Below, piece after piece: positions 60,561-64,000 of a stretch of DNA of 64,000 nucleotides; the first letter of the stretch is position 1; every line of letters starts with the position of its first letter. The position numbers were made by a program, and so were the translations under genes. The DNA comes from CAVYHJ01 sp963768165 [NCBI: uncultured bacterium] (GTDB lineage Bacteria; UBP4; UBA4092), in assembly GCA_963768165.1 (NCBI GenBank), contig CAVYHJ010000026.1, positions 926,255 through 990,254 of the forward strand, in the 5' to 3' direction. The notes under the pieces were generated by a model. That model saw nothing but the letters and a program-made list of their open reading frames with translations, did no database searches and was not told the DNA's origin.

Positions 60561-61622
60561 ATGTTTCCTCCTGTTTCATCAGCATTAAAATTGCAACACT
60601 CTATCAAGAGAGTCTATATAGGGTCATACGGATTTGAGGATCGCTCATTAGGTTGGGTAGATTTCCAGAAAGAACAAGGACTTATCCTTAATCATGCTAT
60701 GATTTTTAAATACTATCATTCCAAAGGAACAAACCGCATTATTAAATTAAGAAAATCGCTTCGTAAAATTGGAGTTAATAAACCCATAGATGTTCAATAT
60801 AATGTTCGGACACCGCACAATATTGAAGATATTATTGATAGTAAATTAAAAAATATTCTAATGAAGACAGAAGAAATAATTATTGATGTATCAGCTATGA
60901 CTAAATTACTCATTTTAGTATCATTACTTAAATTGAAAGATTTTCAAGGAACTATCAGAATTGTTTATACTGAAGCTGAGAATTATTCACCGACCAAAGA
61001 AGAATATGAAAAATCAAAAAACGATATGACTTTAATCGCCAAGTATCCTAGTCATGGAATTGAATCAATAATTCGAATGAAATGCCTTAGTAGTATTCGT
61101 ATGCAAGGTCAACCAGTAATATTGGTGGCATTTACATCTTTTAATGAACAACTTGTTCGGCATATGTTAGGAACAATGAATCCACATAGATTATTATTAA
61201 TAAATGGACATCGTTCAAGAAAAGAATATGCTTGGAGAGAAACAGCAACACAAGAAATTCATAAGCGACTTATTGATGAATACTCTCAAGACAATCCAAA
61301 AAACACGGAAAATCAATTAGATCGATCCACAAGTACTCTTGATTATAGGGATACTTTGAATACTATGAATAATATATATAAACAATACGGCACTTATGAA
61401 AGAATTATATGCGCTGTCACAGGAAGCAAGATGCAAACAGTAGGGTTATTCTTTAGTAAAATTGCGCACCAAGACATTCATATTGAATATCCAACTCCTG
61501 ATAGTTATTATGTAAAAGAAATGACCAAAGGTATTCATAAAGTACACGAAATTGTAATACCTAAATTTTCAGAATTCATAGAAAACATTGAACACTTGAA
61601 ATTTGAAAAACTTTCAAAATAG
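60561..61622 (+). CDS. Unrecognised protein with two Rossmann-like halves (CARF-like candidate)
   Basis: The product has 353 aa and starts 17 bp after the kinase-ATPase stop. Two alpha/beta halves seem to repeat: half 1 (~15-165) begins RVYIGSYGFEDRSLGW and has IIIDVSAMTKLLILVSLLK (D109, K115); half 2 (~185-350) begins VILVAFTSFNEQLV and has CAVTGSKMQTVGLFFSK (~285-300). Each has a strand followed by a Ser/Thr-Gly-x-Lys-like loop and helix, as in CARF/SAVED ligand-binding domains. No nuclease, protease or membrane motif is seen. It may be a nucleotide-signal sensor or the module's effector. This is an inference from patterns only. Confidence 0.6.
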   Translation: MFPPVSSALKLQHSIKRVYIGSYGFEDRSLGWVDFQKEQGLILNHAMIFKYYHSKGTNRIIKLRKSLRKIGVNKPIDVQYNVRTPHNIEDIIDSKLKNILMKTEEIIIDVSAMTKLLILVSLLKLKDFQGTIRIVYTEAENYSPTKEEYEKSKNDMTLIAKYPSHGIESIIRMKCLSSIRMQGQPVILVAFTSFNEQLVRHMLGTMNPHRLLLINGHRSRKEYAWRETATQEIHKRLIDEYSQDNPKNTENQLDRSTSTLDYRDTLNTMNNIYKQYGTYERIICAVTGSKMQTVGLFFSKIAHQDIHIEYPTPDSYYVKEMTKGIHKVHEIVIPKFSEFIENIEHLKFEKLSK

Positions 61623-61691
61623 AGATTGGTCTAGAGAGTTTAATTCAAATATTTCCAATTTTACTCATCTCCTCAATCAAACCTATGTTGG

Positions 61692-61722
61692 AAAAAACTT
61701 TTAACGAAAGGTAAAAGTTTTT
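61692..61722 (+). terminator. Terminator-like hairpin after the three-gene module
   Basis: AAAAACTTTTA (61693-61703) pairs perfectly with TAAAAGTTTTT (61712-61722) around an 8-nt loop. It sits 70 bp after the third gene's stop and 50 bp before the IS left end. Confidence 0.6.
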
Positions 61723-61771
61723 ATCCTCAATCACTGCTGTCCAAGATAAATTCTATTCTCTATAAATAGTC

Positions 61772-63244
61772 GTCCTTGAAAAAGGGAAATAGAACAATAA
61801 AGATGGGATAGAAATGATTTTCTCGCCATGTTAAAATCACCAGGTATATTGAAATAAATACAAATATCTGGAGGATTTAGAGTGATTCCATTGACCGATA
61901 CGACACAAGAGAATTTATTTAGTGGAGAATTAAAAAGTCTGTGTAATCCCCGCCATCCGTTAATTCAACTGGCCCATCAGATGGAATGGGGAGAACTGGA
62001 GGCCGCCTTTGCGGGGTGTTATTGTCCGGATTTCGGACGTCCCTGCAAACCCATTCGATTACTGGTGGGGATCCATTATTTAAAGCATGCCTATCACTTG
62101 AGCGATGAGGAAGTCGTGGAGCGCTTGGCGGAAAATCCGTACTGGCAATACTTTTGTGGGTTTGAGTATTTTCAGAGGGAGCTTTTCCTGAATGCCAGCT
62201 TATTGAGTAAATGGCGTAAACGGATCCAGCAACAGAAGATGGAGAAGCTCTTAGAGGTGACCATTACCACAGGGTTGAAGACGGGTGCCTTGAAGCGGAG
62301 GCAGTTGGCCAAACCGAATGTGGATACGACGGTGCAGGAGAAAGCAATTACCTATCCCACGGATGCGAAACTGTACCTGAAGATGTTGCAACGCTTGGTG
62401 AATCTGTGCCACCAGGAAGGGATTGAACTGCGGCAGAGCTATACCCGCAAAGCCAAGAAGAGTTTATTTTTGTATCATCGGTATGCCCATGGGCGTAAGG
62501 GGAAGAAGGCGCAGAAGGAATGGAAGAAGTTAAAGGTGTACTTGGGACGGGTGAGTCGGGATGTAGGTCGGAAGGTCCTGAAGGCAAACCGGGAGGAACT
62601 CTGGGAGGTATTGGGACCGGAATTAGCCATGGCCCAGAGGTTGTTGGAGCAAAAGCGAGAGGATTCTCCGAAACTGTATAGTTTGCATGCCCCGGAGGTG
62701 GAATGTATCGCCAAAGGTAAAGCCCATAAGAAATATGAGTTTGGCTGCAAGGTGAGTGTGGTAGCGACTTCTCAAGATCCGTTCATTGTAGGCATGCAAG
62801 CGCTTCACGGGAATCCCTATGACGGACATACCTTAGAGCAGGCCTTGAAACAGGCCGAGCGGTTGGGACATTTTCAAGCTCAGGAGGTGTATGCGGATCA
62901 AGGGTATCGGGGACACGATTATGCGGGAGAGGCTACGATTCATCTCAGTCGGTGGAAGTTATCCGGACTCAAAGAATCGGTCATTCGATGGATTAAACGC
63001 CGGAGTGCGATTGAACCCGTGATCGGACATGCCAAAACCGATGGATGGTTAGGACGAAACTATCTGAAGGGAACCCACGGCGATCACATCAATGCGATCC
63101 TCTGCGGATGTGGGTACAATATCCGCAAGCTTCTAAGGAAGCTTCTTTTTGTCCTTTGGAAAATTCGGCTCGGGAGGTTCCTTTCTCTCTCCCAAAGTTC
63201 CCTCTTTGTGTCCTACAATCTAAAAAAGAAACTTTTTCAGGGAC
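61772..63244 (+). mobile_element. IS5-like insertion sequence
   Basis: GTCCTTGAAAAAG (61772-61784) and the reverse complement of 63232-63244 (GTCCCTGAAAAAG) match at 12 of 13 positions and flank the transposase. That gives an element of about 1.47 kb. Target-site duplication cannot be seen clearly. The transposase reads through the right repeat without a stop. The region is richer in G and C than the module to its left. Confidence 0.75.
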
Positions 63245-64000
63245 ATCTAGATACCGCGGGGAAGGAATACGGCTATGCTTTGAACATTTGCGCCTCCACC
63301 TCCGGCGGGATTAACAACGGGAAAGTGAAGTTGTATGAAATCGTCGCCAGCAATTACACCAACCTGACTTCGGTCAACTTTACGATTACCACCTCTTTAT
63401 CCAATATGACCGCGATTAATCCCTTTGAATGGTTCTATGTGCATTATGACATTTCGGGAAATAACATTCAAGTCTATCTCAGTACCGCCACCACCCCGAT
63501 TATCAATATGACCGTAGACACCACTTCCACCATCCCCATTGGAGGAGTAGGATTTCGTGCCAATTACGATGCCGCCTACTTTTACTATGAACGCTTGGAT
63601 GTGCAGGTGCAGGGACAATGGGAGATTTTGTATTGGCAGGTAAATGGATCGAGTTATACCAATAATGAGGCGTATGTAAATCCGACTACGGTTGGCGATG
63701 ATACCGGGACTATAATCATGGCAGATAGTACTGTTAGTGCGTTGACCTCAACTACACCTTGGGTGACCAATTATTCAATCTATGGCGGATATGGTATTCC
63801 CACACCTTTTGGAGACCACATCGTGTACGCACTTTCCACTCCTACAACTGCTCCAACTTATGGGTCAACAGCCTTTGCCATGAGTAGTTGTGATGGGAGT
63901 AATATGCATCTGATATGGGATGCCATCACGACAGGGAGTTCAACCTGCTATAACGACGCATACTTTCAAGAATTGGAGTCTATTGGAGTGGATGGATTTG
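61882..64000 (+). CDS. IS5-family DDE transposase, frame continuing into a truncated surface protein (open at window end)
   Basis: The frame opens at GTG (61882) after GGAGG and stays open to the window edge (706 codons seen). Residues ~1-440 are a transposase: DTTVQEKAI (D148), VYADQGYRGHDYA (D339) and RSAIEPVIGH (E378) form the DDE triad, and HINAILCGCGYNIRKLL is the usual C-terminal end. From ~455 the sequence becomes a different protein: GKEYGYALNICAS, VGFRANYDAAYFYYERLDVQ (LamG-like/DUF1080-like) and Ser/Thr-rich stretches of a secreted surface protein. The natural transposase stop seems to be lacking, giving a chimeric reading frame. Confidence 0.75.
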   Translation, partial: MIPLTDTTQENLFSGELKSLCNPRHPLIQLAHQMEWGELEAAFAGCYCPDFGRPCKPIRLLVGIHYLKHAYHLSDEEVVERLAENPYWQYFCGFEYFQRELFLNASLLSKWRKRIQQQKMEKLLEVTITTGLKTGALKRRQLAKPNVDTTVQEKAITYPTDAKLYLKMLQRLVNLCHQEGIELRQSYTRKAKKSLFLYHRYAHGRKGKKAQKEWKKLKVYLGRVSRDVGRKVLKANREELWEVLGPELAMAQRLLEQKREDSPKLYSLHAPEVECIAKGKAHKKYEFGCKVSVVATSQDPFIVGMQALHGNPYDGHTLEQALKQAERLGHFQAQEVYADQGYRGHDYAGEATIHLSRWKLSGLKESVIRWIKRRSAIEPVIGHAKTDGWLGRNYLKGTHGDHINAILCGCGYNIRKLLRKLLFVLWKIRLGRFLSLSQSSLFVSYNLKKKLFQGHLDTAGKEYGYALNICASTSGGINNGKVKLYEIVASNYTNLTSVNFTITTSLSNMTAINPFEWFYVHYDISGNNIQVYLSTATTPIINMTVDTTSTIPIGGVGFRANYDAAYFYYERLDVQVQGQWEILYWQVNGSSYTNNEAYVNPTTVGDDTGTIIMADSTVSALTSTTPWVTNYSIYGGYGIPTPFGDHIVYALSTPTTAPTYGSTAFAMSSCDGSNMHLIWDAITTGSSTCYNDAYFQELESIGVDGF

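Noticed and set aside
56874-61622. Reading the module as a classical restriction-modification system or BREX/Pgl
   Set aside because: No endonuclease, no PglZ-type phosphatase and no BrxL/BrxC-like ATPase are visible; only a methyltransferase and a kinase recall Pgl.
61623-61771. 5' half of the surface protein interrupted by the IS
   Set aside because: The stretch left of the IS has no matching coding sequence, so a simple clean insertion is not supported.

Overview
The window looks like a piece of chromosome from an uncultured Gram-negative bacterium. It carries lipid A genes (lpxA, lpxI, lpxB), an outer-membrane barrel, several lipoproteins and the yceD-rpmF-plsX-fabH-fabD fatty-acid block. 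The pseudopilin type, the GH2/CE2/GH3/GH57/GH74-like hydrolases, and the ankyrin and WG-repeat secreted proteins suggest a polysaccharide-degrading candidate-phylum lineage. The phylum cannot be fixed from the sequence alone. Short period-7 tandem repeats are scattered between genes, and in one case inside a gene.

Layout. 1-7.8 kb: end of a GH57-type enzyme, then a minus-strand hemicellulose set (GH2, CE2 esterase, GH3). 8.0-11.9 kb: operon tRNA-Val / lpxA / lpxI / Gfo-Idh oxidoreductase (GnnA-like) / lpxB. 12-18.8 kb: a secreted SH3 protein, a zinc-ribbon membrane protein, a siroheme decarboxylase fusion (AhbA-AhbB-like) beside a ChdC-like protein, then a methyltransferase, a HAD phosphatase and a MoeB-rhodanese protein. 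19-24.4 kb: GT2, DegT aminotransferase, small membrane protein, purple-acid-phosphatase-like protein and an ArnT-like glycosyltransferase. 24.5-26.5 kb: three tandem cupredoxin-like proteins, the third without copper ligands. 26.7-29.5 kb: panC, dipeptide epimerase, mazG. 30-32.6 kb: a 14-haem c-type cytochrome lipoprotein and an outer-membrane barrel, probably an electron conduit. 32.8-44.5 kb: CorC-like protein, alcohol dehydrogenase, two ankyrin proteins plus a remnant, NikR, pseudopilin, ECF S-component-like protein, FmdE-like protein, WG-repeat lipoprotein and a GCKR/MurQ-like protein. 44.5-48.3 kb: fatty-acid operon. 50.3-53.3 kb: pseudopilin, FTR1 iron permease, pseudopilin remnant, atypical Nramp transporter. 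53.6-56.7 kb: GH74-like secreted protein and a small secreted OB-fold-like protein.

The most distinctive region is 56.9-61.6 kb. It is visibly AT-rich and holds a tight three-gene operon: a DNA methyltransferase with no cognate nuclease, a Ser/Thr-kinase/P-loop ATPase fusion, and an unrecognised protein with two Rossmann-like halves that resembles CARF-type sensors. A hairpin terminator follows, then an IS5-like element. The transposase frame runs without a stop through its right end into a truncated surface protein and on to the window edge. I propose the three genes as a candidate undescribed defence module. This is inference.

Other recurring themes are metal handling (NikR, FTR1, Nramp, cupredoxins; pseudopilin genes twice sit directly upstream of a metal-type transporter) and haem supply (siroheme-route decarboxylase plus ChdC beside a haem-rich cytochrome).
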